Shown in pieces: positions 8,891 to 20,700 of a DNA stretch of 31,338 nt. The position numbers and the translations under genes were made by a program. The stretch covers positions 1 to 31,338 of the forward strand of contig CAZRIZ010000007.1 of NCBI GenBank assembly GCA_964600285.1, in the 5' to 3' direction. Under the pieces are notes generated by a model, which had not been told where the DNA came from, ran no database searches, and worked only from the letters and a program-made list of their open reading frames with translations. The DNA is from CAZRIZ01 sp964600285. Lineage in GTDB: Bacteria; Patescibacteriota; Saccharimonadia; Saccharimonadales; Saccharimonadaceae. Position 1 is the first letter of the stretch; every line of letters begins with the position of its first letter.

Positions 8891-11800
8891 TCATAGCCTT
8901 ACTCTAGGAGAAATAAAGTCTTTACCTTTTTTCGTCATATGAGGGATATTATTAATCATATACCTATTGAATATATCACTATCTCTGCAGAGTTCTTCAA
9001 TGGCATCCATACCGGCTTGGGAGGATTGAAATTTAACCTTGGAATCATAGTGTTTTCTATTAACTTCCGCGACAGAGGTTGAATTATCAAAACCGACAAA
9101 CTTGTGCATAGCTTGCATACTGCTTGGTCCTTTGTTTTGATTCATTAGCTCCCTTTTCACCATTTCCTTTTGATCAGTGGCGCTAACTCTATCCTGGAAG
9201 TCTGATAAGGATTCATACCTGAGATCGTTCTTATTATCTTGAACGTCTTTTAGGAGCGACACCACTTCAGACCGAGCGTTTTTAGCATAGTTTTCAGTAA
9301 CCTTTTTCATAATAGCCTCCATATTTTGCGGTTCAATACCAGCATCCTGAATTCGACCGACTGCAATCATGACGTCTTCAAAATAACCAGCCCCATCGTC
9401 GGATATTGTCATTAAGTTCGCTATCATATCATCAGTATCGCCCGCACCACCGTTATTATAGTTGCGTATCCGTTCTAACGAAACATCGCCGTTACCGTAT
9501 CTATACATATTTGATTTTATAGTTTCCATCCAGTCGCTATCGACTTCACTTTGCCCAGAAATTTTGTTTTTATATAAAGACTCATAGGCCTTGCTGTAAC
9601 CACGCATTAGTGGGTTTTTACTACTTACATCAGGCCGGTTTAACTTTGAACGAGCTGCCCGTAGTGGATGTAAAAATTTGTTTGGCCGGCTGAGTCCTCT
9701 ACTGTCCATCGCTTTCTGGCGTGCTTTATTGATCCTAGCCGATTGGACTAGGGCAGTGTTTCCAAGTTTGTTGCTGGCCCCTTTTGGCAGACTGCTAGCT
9801 AGATTATTTAATTTATCACCAATCATCGGTATCGCGCTGATAGATTTTTTCAGAATACTTGGTACTAATAACAATGGTAAGAACAATAGCGCTATAGCTA
9901 TAATGTTAATGAAGTCTACATCCTTACTCGCACTATTAGCGGCGATTATAATATCATAAGCAAACTTTCCTACGCTAAACGCCAAGCTCACAGTTGGGTA
10001 GACCATCAGCGTACCGGTTAGCATTTTCCACCAGCGAGCAGTGTATTTTGAGGTTGCTGTTGTGCCAAACAGGGCAAACATGATTGGTGAGGTTAAAATC
10101 AGTATTACTATAAATACGTGCCTCATAGACAATGTCAAGACAGTGGTAATGGCGGTAAGTAGGCCACCTATTATAACGGGAATCAGAACAACAAGATTGG
10201 TAACAACTGTTAGCAAGACTGCGCCTGCGGCCACGACTCCAATGACCGAAGCCACTATATTTTCGAGAGTCGATGGCTCGCCCGTTGGCAAATTAATTGC
10301 TTCGAACAGAAGGCTCTGTCCATTTTGAAACAAGCCGCGAATACTGCTGCCAACGAGGTTGCTTAGGTCAACAGCAAACTGGCAAATGAAGAAAGATATA
10401 TTGACTAAAATGGCGGCTGCAATAATTCTAGGAATATTGTTTTTAATTCCAAGTGAAGCGATTTTCCATCCAGTAATTTGAGAGACTACCGACACTAATA
10501 GCACGATTGTTAACACTATATTGGCTATGTCGCGGAAAGTTTTCCAGGCGGTGAATAGGTTAGTCTCGCCTGCTCCGTCACTCGCTCCAAGAAGTTGCCC
10601 CGGGAATTTAACCATAGGCTCGATGATATTAAATGCCATATCCATTAAGTAGCTAAGGAAATTAGTGAAGGTGCAGATTATTGAACGGAAGCCGGTAAAA
10701 TAGCAAGTAGAATGGTTTTCTACAAAAAGAATCCCGACCTCGTTTCCACCTTTGTTGTTTTTAAGTAAATCGTCGTCGCCATATTGCATAACGACCTTTT
10801 CGGTGTCAGTTAACGGTAGCCATCTGGCTTCTACCCCTAGATTATTAACGAAAACTGCAGAATCATCTGGGTGATCAACTTGTCTTAATACACTGACTAG
10901 TACGGCGCAAGTTGGTTCTCCGAGTGAGTTCGGAGTTTGGTATTTAGCGTCACATTGATCTTTACACGTTCCTTCGGCGTGTGCGACTCTATCGCAAGTG
11001 AGATATGCGTTGACTATATCGTCCGTAATTCTATCCATGACAAACTCGTCATCATCTGTTCTTGCGTCTTCAGGGATATATGCTTTGAGCTTGTCCTGTA
11101 TGCCATTTCTACAATCGAGACTATCTACATCGGAGCAGGTTTGTACACCATGTCCCAATAGTAATCCTATTATCCCTCTTTTGCTTTCGTTATAATTTTC
11201 ACTCTCCTTTCGAGGAATTTCTTTACCAGCACCACTATAATCCAATCCAAGCAGGAAGTCGTCTATTCGGTCTCCTAGACAAGAAGACGTGTCTGACACG
11301 TTATCGCCACAGTCTTCTTTACATTTCTTGAGGTTGTTGAGCACTTCTTCTTGGCTACTACTTTTGGAACCGTTCAATATAAAAGCTCGGCTATTTGATG
11401 CTACATCACTCTTAACACTTACGACGCTATCGCTCAACTGTCCACAGCTTCTTAGTGTTTTATTGAGGGCACCGTAGTACATGTCTGAATAGTGAGTAAA
11501 GTCCCCCATTGCCTGATCATTTTTCTTCTCCCAGCGGTTAAAATTGGTGTCAAAACCAAAGATATGCCCATCAACCGTTAAATCGACATTGGGCACAAAT
11601 AGTTTTGATAATTCCAAATACGAAATGGGGTCGTCCAGGGCAGAAGGTAGTATTGCTTGTCCACGAATAGTAGTACCATCAATTGCATCGCTCCTAGCTA
11701 ACTTCTTTAAGTATTGCTCGTCGTCGTCAGAGTCCTCTTTTTTAAGCTCTATGGTTTTAGGTTGTCCACTTCCGTCTGTATATTCTATTTTTTCAACTCC

Positions 11801-12244
11801 GCCCGAGCGGTGCTTGTGCAAATATCGTAAATGATCTTTATCGATTCTGTCTTTGGGCAGATTTGCGTTGAGAGCAAAGATGTAATTTAGACGGGCGTAG
11901 TCGCTAGCGTGTAATTGGCTACAACGGTTAACGTGGTATGACTTCCAGTCTGCTGTGCCCTCGGTACTTTGGCTCTCACTGCCGTAGCTAACTCGACTTC
12001 CTAAGCAACCAGGGTCGCTAGTGGCGACTAGTGGTAAAACATAATGGGCATAGTAGGCTATTTCTTTCGCTATTTCTGCAGTTCCGTCTGGGTAATTTGC
12101 GCCAGAGAATTCTATAAAAGTTGTGTTTTTTGCTAAGGCTTTGGTTGTATTAAAAAAAGAAAATACTATAGCCAAAGCAGGAATAAGAATGGCTATTATG
12201 AAAGTTGTAACTTGCTTGTGTGTGCTACGCATTAAGGCGGTCAT
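8891..12244 (-). CDS. VirB6/TrbL-like polytopic membrane protein with large secreted N-terminal domain
   Basis: A 1117-aa protein. The signal peptide/anchor is at about 12-38 (ending KALA), and a Cys-rich secreted region covers about 39-510. A cysteine pair, C514 and C524 (RSIIC), sits just before the membrane core at about 520-800. The core carries the locus signature FRDIANIVLTIVLLV, then VVSQITGW, IKNNIPRIIAAAILVNISF and DLSNLVGSSI. Residues ~800-1117 form a basic then charged helical tail, presumably cytoplasmic. In T4SS, VirB6/TrbL proteins form the inner-membrane channel; here this rests on topology and paralogy. Its ATG overlaps the previous gene's stop as ATGA, so it is translationally coupled. 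It is the last gene of the four-gene operon. Confidence 0.82.
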   Translation of the reverse strand: MTALMRSTHKQVTTFIIAILIPALAIVFSFFNTTKALAKNTTFIEFSGANYPDGTAEIAKEIAYYAHYVLPLVATSDPGCLGSRVSYGSESQSTEGTADWKSYHVNRCSQLHASDYARLNYIFALNANLPKDRIDKDHLRYLHKHRSGGVEKIEYTDGSGQPKTIELKKEDSDDDEQYLKKLARSDAIDGTTIRGQAILPSALDDPISYLELSKLFVPNVDLTVDGHIFGFDTNFNRWEKKNDQAMGDFTHYSDMYYGALNKTLRSCGQLSDSVVSVKSDVASNSRAFILNGSKSSSQEEVLNNLKKCKEDCGDNVSDTSSCLGDRIDDFLLGLDYSGAGKEIPRKESENYNESKRGIIGLLLGHGVQTCSDVDSLDCRNGIQDKLKAYIPEDARTDDDEFVMDRITDDIVNAYLTCDRVAHAEGTCKDQCDAKYQTPNSLGEPTCAVLVSVLRQVDHPDDSAVFVNNLGVEARWLPLTDTEKVVMQYGDDDLLKNNKGGNEVGILFVENHSTCYFTGFRSIICTFTNFLSYLMDMAFNIIEPMVKFPGQLLGASDGAGETNLFTAWKTFRDIANIVLTIVLLVSVVSQITGWKIASLGIKNNIPRIIAAAILVNISFFICQFAVDLSNLVGSSIRGLFQNGQSLLFEAINLPTGEPSTLENIVASVIGVVAAGAVLLTVVTNLVVLIPVIIGGLLTAITTVLTLSMRHVFIVILILTSPIMFALFGTTATSKYTARWWKMLTGTLMVYPTVSLAFSVGKFAYDIIIAANSASKDVDFINIIAIALLFLPLLLVPSILKKSISAIPMIGDKLNNLASSLPKGASNKLGNTALVQSARINKARQKAMDSRGLSRPNKFLHPLRAARSKLNRPDVSSKNPLMRGYSKAYESLYKNKISGQSEVDSDWMETIKSNMYRYGNGDVSLERIRNYNNGGAGDTDDMIANLMTISDDGAGYFEDVMIAVGRIQDAGIEPQNMEAIMKKVTENYAKNARSEVVSLLKDVQDNKNDLRYESLSDFQDRVSATDQKEMVKRELMNQNKGPSSMQAMHKFVGFDNSTSVAEVNRKHYDSKVKFQSSQAGMDAIEELCRDSDIFNRYMINNIPHMTKKGKDFISPRVRL

Positions 12245-14082
12245 GGTCCGATAATTTCTCTTAACTTAGCAGCAGTGGCTGGACTGGTTGATGAACTATC
12301 GACAATAGCTTTTTCAAGGACCGCTCTGGTGTTGGCGCCGTTAGGACCACTTAACTCGCTCTGTATAGAGCCCTTCATTTGTTCTAGAGAGTCAGCACTA
12401 GCTCGACCGAAATCAGCCGCGCTCTTGCTAGCGATGAATCCTCCATCAGCTAGCATCATTGTACTTGAGTTATGGCGAACTGTATTTTCCAATCTTGACT
12501 CCATTGATATATTATTAGCTGTTCGGCTATTAGCGTAGGCTCGTCTATTAGTCTTGCGTAGTTGTTCATCTGACATACCCTTTGCTTTCGCCTTTCTCAT
12601 TAATCGGGAGTAGTCGTCTGGATTGGCATCGCCTTCTTGAGAAAGCCGTTCACCAGCTGCCAAGAGGGCTTTACCAGTGTCTTTGTTGTTGCTTAGGTAG
12701 GCTCTGCGCCCGGAGTCGGATAGCTCACTTAGTAAGTCCTTTTCGGTCTTCGTGTTCTGAGAGTATTTCTTGAATAGCTCAATGTCGGCGTCGTTAAAAG
12801 ATTGAGACATTGCGCTAATTTCTCGCTCTTGTCTAGTTAAAGCCTCTTGTTGTCTCATGCGACCACCTTGAGTCCAAGGCTTGCGTTTTGCTATCCTCGT
12901 GTCCGTACGCTTCTGATGGCGATCTCTTGAGCCAGCTACAAGAGCTGAGCCCTTTGCTTTTTTGGTTGACCAGCCTTTTATACCGTTAAACCATTTTGAA
13001 GCAGTTTTTCCAACTAGTGGCAATGAAGCTACGGAGCTCTGGATCATAGATGGCGCTAAGAACATTGGTATTACTCTTAGGAGTGCTCCTATAATCATTA
13101 TCATGTAGTCATCTTTAGCTCCAGATATTATGATGTTACCGGCCAGTTTGCCTCCACTAAATAACAGGGCGACTATCGGATATGTTGTAATAACCGCGAA
13201 CAAGCCACTCTTCCAAGTATTAAACAGTTTTTCTGTATTGGGCAATATCATGGACGCAAAGGCTACTGGTGAGAGCACTAATATCAGGATTGCTATGGCT
13301 TGACGAGCCATCAAGAGCAGTAATATTAGTAGTGAGGTTACAACAATTGCAACGACTATAGGAAATATGAAGGACATTAGCGGGGTAAATTTGGCAGCAG
13401 TGAACGCCAAAAGTCCGCCTACTATGAATGTCGCTATATTACCTCCCCATGTGGGCTTGACGCCACCTTGGTTTATAATTGGTTCTGACATATTGTCAAA
13501 CAAGCCTTTTATGCCCGCGCCAATAATGTTGCTTAGGTCAATTGCTATTTGAACGACATAGAAAGATAGGTTTATTAGTACTACTGCTACTATAATTTTA
13601 GGTAACATTTTCTTGATATTGTAGTCATTAATTCCAAAACCAGTTACATAAGACGCAATCACAATTAACAGAACTATAACCATCAGTATGTTGGCGATGT
13701 CCCTAAATATCTCCCAGGCGTCTTTAGCTGGATTGGCGGGTGCTGATTCTGTGGATGGGGCGCTGTCGTCTTGGGCTGGTCCAGATATTACCGTTGGATC
13801 TAAAACCAAAAAACCCTCGATCATGTTATAGACAGAATCAGCAGCAGATGCAGAAATTTCCATTAGTGGGCAGATAAGCCATCCGAGTAAAGATTTACAA
13901 TATACAGACTTATCCCCGCTTTGTGGGTTCTGTGATTGTTGTTGCCCCTCCTCTTGTGTCGCCCCAACTTTTATAGTTGGGAAAATAGAGACAAGTGCGA
14001 CAGCACAAACTAGTATCACCAAAAAGATAGTTTTAGGTCTTTTTTCACTCATCTTATTAAGATTATGCTTAAAAATGTTCAT
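12241..14082 (-). CDS. VirB6/TrbL-like polytopic membrane protein (shortest paralogue)
   Basis: A 613-aa protein with a signal segment at about 18-40. The secreted part is short (to ~120) with the cysteine pair C62/C71 (LLGWLIC). The membrane core at about 130-370 carries FRDIANILMVIVLL, SYVTGFGINDY, KKMLPKIIVAVVLINLSF and IDLSNIIGAGIKGLF. The remaining ~230 residues are a basic, helical, Ser/Ala-rich cytoplasmic tail. It lacks the large extracellular domain of its neighbours, so it may be nearest to a plain VirB6/TrbL channel subunit (inference). ATG 14082 has a weak AAAGG upstream. The gene lies 24 nt after the upstream stop and overlaps the downstream gene by 4 nt. Confidence 0.85.
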   Translation of the reverse strand: MNIFKHNLNKMSEKRPKTIFLVILVCAVALVSIFPTIKVGATQEEGQQQSQNPQSGDKSVYCKSLLGWLICPLMEISASAADSVYNMIEGFLVLDPTVISGPAQDDSAPSTESAPANPAKDAWEIFRDIANILMVIVLLIVIASYVTGFGINDYNIKKMLPKIIVAVVLINLSFYVVQIAIDLSNIIGAGIKGLFDNMSEPIINQGGVKPTWGGNIATFIVGGLLAFTAAKFTPLMSFIFPIVVAIVVTSLLILLLLMARQAIAILILVLSPVAFASMILPNTEKLFNTWKSGLFAVITTYPIVALLFSGGKLAGNIIISGAKDDYMIMIIGALLRVIPMFLAPSMIQSSVASLPLVGKTASKWFNGIKGWSTKKAKGSALVAGSRDRHQKRTDTRIAKRKPWTQGGRMRQQEALTRQEREISAMSQSFNDADIELFKKYSQNTKTEKDLLSELSDSGRRAYLSNNKDTGKALLAAGERLSQEGDANPDDYSRLMRKAKAKGMSDEQLRKTNRRAYANSRTANNISMESRLENTVRHNSSTMMLADGGFIASKSAADFGRASADSLEQMKGSIQSELSGPNGANTRAVLEKAIVDSSSTSPATAAKLREIIGP

Positions 14083-14106
14083 TTTTTCAAACCTTTAATT
14101 TTCGGC

Positions 14107-17100
14107 TCATTTTCTACTATCCAATTGGTCAACTGTTAACGGATTTATTTGAGCGTTCTTAAATGACCAGCCTACAAGATTGGCCTTCTCGGTGCTATCT
14201 AGGATTTTAATGTTCTTAACTTTATCTTGTAGCGTTGCTATGTCGTATTTTTGCATTAAGGCAATATCCTGAGGTGAATAGTTTAGAACGCCAGAATTAA
14301 CCAAGACTTGCGATAGCGTAGCTTCGGTTGCTGAAGTTAGCGTCCCTGAGTTTATTTCGTCGACCATTTCTTGTGTTAGCGAGCCTGAAAAAATATCATA
14401 AGACAGACCATTGTTGAGTGATTTGTCGATAGAGCTATAAGTTTCACTCGAAAAAGATGTTGCTTGTTGTCTAATTTCTATCTCAAATTCACGATTGTTG
14501 GCAAATTCATCATTAAACACTTGCCTGGCAATTGAATCCTCTGGCATGTAAGATGATTCCACGGTGTTTTTCGTCCCGTCTTCGTTGACTGGTTGCTCCA
14601 ATACTTGGTGTACCATCTCGCTTCGGGTGGCTTTTTTGATGGATGTTGTGAAATCAGTCTCATTGCCGTCTTTGTCGGTTGGGTGGTCATATAGGTTGTC
14701 GTCATAATTGCCCCAAACATTGCCATTATTGTCCGGGTTCTCGGTATAGTATGCCGTAACCCCCTTAAGCATACCGGTAGCTGCAAAGTTGTTGTCTCCT
14801 TTGTAGTATGACAGAGCTTGCTTGTAAGTAGCTTGTAGTTCCTCTTGGCCTGCTCCGTGTTCGCGCGCTAAGTTAAGGGCTTGCATAAATGTCCTAACGT
14901 CGGTTGTGCCAGTTTCTTGAGTGTCTTTAATATGAGCTAGGGCTGCTTCTAGTAGCAGGTCTTTATTATTACTACCGGTATCCAGCAGATTCTTAATGTT
15001 GGTAGAGTCACCAGCTTTTGGCTTCGGTGTTTGAATTGGTAAATCTCCTCTGTGCTTTTCGAAATATCCGATAATAGACCTTGCATCTTGGCCGTTTATT
15101 AATTCAGACCTCTCAGAGTGCGTCTTAGCTACTTGATTTTGAAGGTTGATGGCGTTTTCAGCAAACGGTGCAGTTTTGTTTAGTCCCCTAAAGACGGCAC
15201 TTTTAATACGACGAATCGGTCGCCCACCAGTATATTGACCAGCTCGAACCTGCTTATCTACCTCTCGCAGCTGTTGTTGCTTATACCATCTTCGGGATCC
15301 TTCTTTTGGCTTGTCCGTGCCAGATATTAGGCCACGGGCTTTTTTGGAGAACGAGGCTAGACCAGCCGATATGACCGGTATACTTTTTCCTAATTTAAAG
15401 ACCAAATAGGGCGAAAATGCCATGGGCAAAATAAGCATAGTTCGGCTGACAACTCCGGATATGAAGTCATCTGTGGTGGCACTAAGTTCATAACTAATTC
15501 TTCCGATAGCGAACACCAATGCTGTCGTCGGGTAGAGTATTAGTGAAAAAATTAAGCCCTTAGACCAAAGAGAGGTAATTTTTTTAGTATTAGGTAGAAA
15601 ATACAGAACTGCTACTACAGGAGCCATAGCTGTTGCTAGTATCAAAATCGCATCTCTGGCGGCCAAAATAAGTAGTTGAGCTATCATAGTTACTAGCCAC
15701 AAAACAGTCCCTACGATAAACACTATCAAGTTCAGGACATTGATTGGTCCGCTGTCAACAAACATTTTGGAATAAAGATTGGCGGTGGTCGGTGAGACAA
15801 ATTCGACCTCTGCAGATTTAACTAGCATTGAATATATGCTACCGCCTACGATATTGCTAAGTCCTGCCAGAAGTTCGATGCCAAAATACGATATATTTAT
15901 TAAAATCACGGAAACGATTACCTTTGGTAGAATTGTTTTTATCTGGTAGTTGCTAATACCGTAGCCGGTCACATAGGACACAATTATTATTAACAGGACT
16001 ATAACTACAAGTATGTTCGCTATGCTTATCATGGTTGTCCAGATGTTTTTAGTCGGATTGACACCGTCGATTTCACCGAACACTCTCGATTTAATAACCA
16101 TCCAATCTTCTAGCTCCTCGTAGGCGGCATCGTAGCTGTTCATTAGAAAATCAGCTGCACCACACAACATCCAGCCCATACCTCCTTCTATATCGCACGG
16201 CGTAAGTGTCTCGCCTACTACTGTCGTGGTTTCACCTTCCTTTGACCCTTTAATGCTACTAGTGTCCGGGTTATTTATTACCCAAGTCATGAATGCTTTT
16301 TCTTCGCTTTCTAGCCTTTTCCACTCTATATTGGGATAACCACTTCCCGTTCCGTGGTCTTTTATGTCTCGGAAGTTCCAGTACATAGTTTGTAAAAAAA
16401 TGGGACGAGCTTTTTGATTAGATAATAGACTGCTACCGTCAATGAAGATAGCGCACCTCTTATCATTATTCTTACAGAAATTAATAATCCTATTGGCTCC
16501 AATGAGCGCACTATCGTTGTAAGTACACACTTTATCGCTATCGATAGCCAAATCCATCGCATAGTTTAGCTTAGAAAATAAGTTACATTTATAATTTACT
16601 TCTAATAAAATGTAATTAGGCCCACCAGTGTTATCCGAGCAAGTTATTTCTAATATTTTCCACTCAAGACCAGTACCGCCGAGGTGGTAATAGTTTAGAT
16701 TATGTTGTTCGTAACCTGCTTTTACGCTTAAGCACTCTCCATTTGATAAGTTTACTGCGCTGGTGTTTGGAATTAAATTTGGCAGGTCGGATAGTTTTTT
16801 GTCCCCACCTTTCAAGGACACGCCTTCGCTACCGTAGGCGGTTAGTTTTACAAGCGTGGCCAATCGACGGATGTCATTTAGTTGGAATGTGGCGGATATT
16901 TTTTGGTCTTGTCCAGTGACTACATCCACTATTCCCAGGTTGTCCGTGGTCTGTATCTTTTTACAGTGTGTCCCATTTTTTCTGCGACAGCTATCAAGTA
17001 GTGTTCGGATATAGCGAGCGTATAGGTTCATGTCCTCAAAATCTTGTGCCAGTAGGCTTGTATTATCTTCTATGTTAGGTTGCTCGATATGATCTTCTGG

Positions 17101-17733
17101 CTTAAAGTTAACCTCTGACCAGGCATCAACAAGTTCTATACACTTACTATATTTTGTGGCTTTGTTGGTGCAGTTGGTTTTGTCTTCTGCCTCACTTAAC
17201 TTGTCACACTTATTATGTAGTGCTATGACCGTTAGCATAATCTGCTTATGGTCGTACACAAAATGACTTTCGTTGTCGTAAAGCGCGGCGGCGTCACACG
17301 ATGCTTTTACGGCTGGATTACTCTTGGCCGGGGACCGTTGACATTTGTTTGCAATATTATTCCATATATTTGGAGTAATCTCGTTGGCACTCCAAGACAC
17401 AGAACACAACATTTTATTGTAAGGTTCTAGCAATATAGAGGTGGCGCCAGTAAATCCTGCGTAGTGTGGCAAATCATCAGATCCAAATGGCTTCTCAATA
17501 TCTAAGCTGAGGTCTTCGCTTTTGCAGAATTTGTGGCCTTCGCCCAGTTTCTTACTGCATATTTCTTTAAATACGGATGTTATGTCCCCAGACGATAAGC
17601 TACCGCCTCGTCCACTCATTCCAGTTGCCGTGCCATGTGTGATATCGTTTGTTCCTAGCGTACCTAGCAAAATTGCAATAACCACCAATACACTAGTAGC
17701 AAAAATCGGTCGCTTGAATCTACTCTTGCGCAT
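14107..17733 (-). CDS. VirB6/TrbL-like polytopic membrane protein with large secreted N-terminal domain
   Basis: A 1208-aa protein with a signal peptide at about 8-33. A secreted region of ~480 residues contains many Cys (disulfides likely) and no family I recognise. C513/C524 (MGWMLC) precede the membrane core at about 560-820, which has the locus signature SIANILVVIVLLIIIVSYVTGYGISNYQIK, here shortened to its key parts SIANIL, SYVTGYG and IKTILPKVIVSVILINIS. A ~390-residue charged cytoplasmic tail follows. The first Arg-Asp of the signature found in sister proteins (FRDIAN) is changed to MISIAN here. The start ATG shares one base with the upstream stop (TAATG), so expression is coupled to 17733-21914. 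Confidence 0.82.
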   Translation of the reverse strand: MRKSRFKRPIFATSVLVVIAILLGTLGTNDITHGTATGMSGRGGSLSSGDITSVFKEICSKKLGEGHKFCKSEDLSLDIEKPFGSDDLPHYAGFTGATSILLEPYNKMLCSVSWSANEITPNIWNNIANKCQRSPAKSNPAVKASCDAAALYDNESHFVYDHKQIMLTVIALHNKCDKLSEAEDKTNCTNKATKYSKCIELVDAWSEVNFKPEDHIEQPNIEDNTSLLAQDFEDMNLYARYIRTLLDSCRRKNGTHCKKIQTTDNLGIVDVVTGQDQKISATFQLNDIRRLATLVKLTAYGSEGVSLKGGDKKLSDLPNLIPNTSAVNLSNGECLSVKAGYEQHNLNYYHLGGTGLEWKILEITCSDNTGGPNYILLEVNYKCNLFSKLNYAMDLAIDSDKVCTYNDSALIGANRIINFCKNNDKRCAIFIDGSSLLSNQKARPIFLQTMYWNFRDIKDHGTGSGYPNIEWKRLESEEKAFMTWVINNPDTSSIKGSKEGETTTVVGETLTPCDIEGGMGWMLCGAADFLMNSYDAAYEELEDWMVIKSRVFGEIDGVNPTKNIWTTMISIANILVVIVLLIIIVSYVTGYGISNYQIKTILPKVIVSVILINISYFGIELLAGLSNIVGGSIYSMLVKSAEVEFVSPTTANLYSKMFVDSGPINVLNLIVFIVGTVLWLVTMIAQLLILAARDAILILATAMAPVVAVLYFLPNTKKITSLWSKGLIFSLILYPTTALVFAIGRISYELSATTDDFISGVVSRTMLILPMAFSPYLVFKLGKSIPVISAGLASFSKKARGLISGTDKPKEGSRRWYKQQQLREVDKQVRAGQYTGGRPIRRIKSAVFRGLNKTAPFAENAINLQNQVAKTHSERSELINGQDARSIIGYFEKHRGDLPIQTPKPKAGDSTNIKNLLDTGSNNKDLLLEAALAHIKDTQETGTTDVRTFMQALNLAREHGAGQEELQATYKQALSYYKGDNNFAATGMLKGVTAYYTENPDNNGNVWGNYDDNLYDHPTDKDGNETDFTTSIKKATRSEMVHQVLEQPVNEDGTKNTVESSYMPEDSIARQVFNDEFANNREFEIEIRQQATSFSSETYSSIDKSLNNGLSYDIFSGSLTQEMVDEINSGTLTSATEATLSQVLVNSGVLNYSPQDIALMQKYDIATLQDKVKNIKILDSTEKANLVGWSFKNAQINPLTVDQLDSRK

Positions 17734-20700
17734 TATCTCTCTACCTCATCTGGCTCTATGCCGATAAGTCTAAACATGCCGATTGGACCAAGATTCTCGG
17801 CGTCATCCATGTTGCGCACACCAAAGATGGCAAACATTAAATTCTCTCGATAAGCCGGACCCATATCTGCTAGACTAACGAACGGATTGGGGTCTCTCCT
17901 TTCGCTGTGTTTTCTTTTGAGCTCTTGGTTTAGGCTTTTTTCCATTGAGCCAAAGATATGTTCGACTATTGGGACGGCTAATTTGGTTTGTAGGCTGGGA
18001 GGCATATGGTTCCAGTTGCGACCAAAACTAAACATTTCGTGCTTCGTCACATTGTTGTTCTTAGGGGTACTTGTTCCGAGTCTCTTGTTGTAAAATTCTG
18101 TTACAGGATCGCTTAGGTCGGCAAAATTGCTAGGATCTTTCAGCTTCTCCACAATTTTTTCTAGGGCGTTGTGAGTGGTTGTGGAGCCGATCATTCTGTC
18201 TGATGTTCTGGTCTCGTCGAGTAGTTTGGAGTAATACATGTCAAATGGAACGGCAGTAATTTCTTTGTTATAGGTGATGTCGAAATCGTATTTGGTCGGT
18301 GGCCTATTTTCGCTTCGGTCTTCGCTCCAGTTTTCGGGTGGTGCGGTTTTATTGTTATTCGCAAACAATTTCTTGGTATTGTTTTCAATTCTGATTTTAA
18401 GGTCATCGACTTTAATTGGTGGTTGGCCCTTTTCTCCATTATCGGCTAGATTTTGATTGACTAGTTCAAGAGCACTGGCGACATAATTGACGTGACTCTT
18501 TTCCTCGTCTGCTTCAGCGACCATCTCGCCACCAGCGTTAACTACATAATGTGGGCTATCGGTAGCCAATCGGGTTAAGCCATCAGTTATTAAGTCACGG
18601 TCAAAGTCTTTGACAGATGACTCAGCATCAATAGCGGCGGTTAACAAATCACGCTTACTTAGGGTACTTATTTCGCTCAAGATATCTTGGTCAATTTTTC
18701 TTGGAACAACTTTATTTCTGAGCTTAGTGCTAGACATTAATAGTCCAAGTCCAAGGTTGCCACCATTTTCGATGATGTGTCTACGTAGGGTGGCCGTAAT
18801 CTCTAGTCTTTTAGAGGCTGATGATATGATATTAGATGCAATAATAGTTCTTGATTTAATTGTCATGTGCGATTTAACTATACCCATTACCTCAACATCG
18901 CCTGCATTTTTAGCTGTTCCATAAGTCAGACCGATGAAAACATTCTTACTTACGCCACTATCGGCAGCGTTATCCATGGCTTTTTGGTAAAGCTTTTGGT
19001 CAGTTATGCCGTTTTTGGCTAGTAGAACAGGCGCAGCTGCATTAAAGTGCCTGAGACCATGGGTTTGATTGATAATAAGATCATACTGGTTTTGTTGAGC
19101 CCTGTTAAGATTCTTGTATAGAGCACCCCGTTTTCCTTGGTCGTGCATCAGGGCTTTGAGCAATACTACATCGTCTCCCACTAATCCCATCATAGAATTT
19201 ATGCTAGTTTGTTCAGCACTGCGTCTTTGATTGGATAAGTTACGCCCCGCTCCATAGGATATAAAGTTTAGCATCTGACTTGTTTTGGTGTTCTGATTGC
19301 CCAGTAACCTTCCCTTGCCCTTTCTTCTGCGTCTGGCTGTGTCGCCCGTCATGACGTTACCGATGGACTTGCCAATATGCGTATTTATACTTTGTCTAGC
19401 ATAGGAATTCTTGGCATGTATGCTTGCCCTAGTCTTGGCCATACCACCAATAGAGCTTATACCAGACGTCAGAGACGCGGTTAGTTTTGACATAGAACTA
19501 AATAGGCTTTTTACGATAAAGGGTATGGTGACAATCGCCACATACGGTAGTGTTGCCGCCACTATTTTCATTAGCGTAGCGGTGCCACTAGCAGAGGTGC
19601 TCACGCCAGACATGAGCAGGCGTGTTAATTGAGCTGAGGCGTATACCATTTGAACAATTGGATATAACGCTAATATTCCAATGAAAGTCTTCCACCATGA
19701 CTTAACTAATTTTTCTAATCCTGGCGCTCCGAGGCCAGCAAAGGCTAGTGGTGCGATGACAATTAATAGCACCAAAAGAACTTTTCTTAGGGATAGAATC
19801 ACCAAAAGGGTTATTATACTAATCACCACCACTAGTAGTACTGGTAGCGCCAAAGCTAATATTCCGGCCATTATTAAGACGCTACCGCTAGACTTAAAGA
19901 CTAGTGCTTCAAAGTTTGATGCATCAGCGTTAGTAATTTTTTGTGCAATTCCATTAATTAAACCCGCTATTCCGTCGCCCAATATGTTGGAAATCTCTAC
20001 GCCAACTTGTACGACGATGAAAGATAAATTGACCAATAGCGCTGAAACTAAGACTTTTGGTAAGTAGGTTTTTATCTGATAGTTACTAAGACCAAGTCCA
20101 GTAACTTGAGAAATTATCAATATTAGGAAAATGATCACTAATACTATATTGGCTATATCTCGAAAGTTTTGCCAGAGCGAGGTTATTCTAGTGTCTGAAA
20201 ATAGGTTAGGACTAATATTAAAGAGTTCTTTGATAAGCTCTTGGACGCTATCAGCGGCTTTAACTTCTGTTTTTAGAACTGGACAGAATATCCAGCGACC
20301 CCGTCTTAGAGATTCCTTTTTGTCCATAAAAGCACAGATGTCTTTACCTTTTAAGTTGGGTGAGATTCTCTCAATGTAACACTGCAATCCATTGGCTTTA
20401 CAAGACAGGCGACTTTGCTCATTGTTTCCAAATTCAGTTTCACAGATCTTAGTTATGCTACCTGGTAAGGATTTATTTAGCTCTGCCTCCGTCCTATTGC
20501 TATTACTGGGCTTTGCTGTGTTGGAGTTGTGGCTAGGGGTGTAATAATTATCGCTTATGTTACCAAATGATGGCGTTATAACTTGACAGTTGTTGTTTTT
20601 TAGCTCCGTGGCAACTATAGAAGAATATGGCTTACTGGGGTTGTCTCTTAGTTGACTTGTGACCTCACCGCTACACAAATCACAATAAGGTGGTGCAACC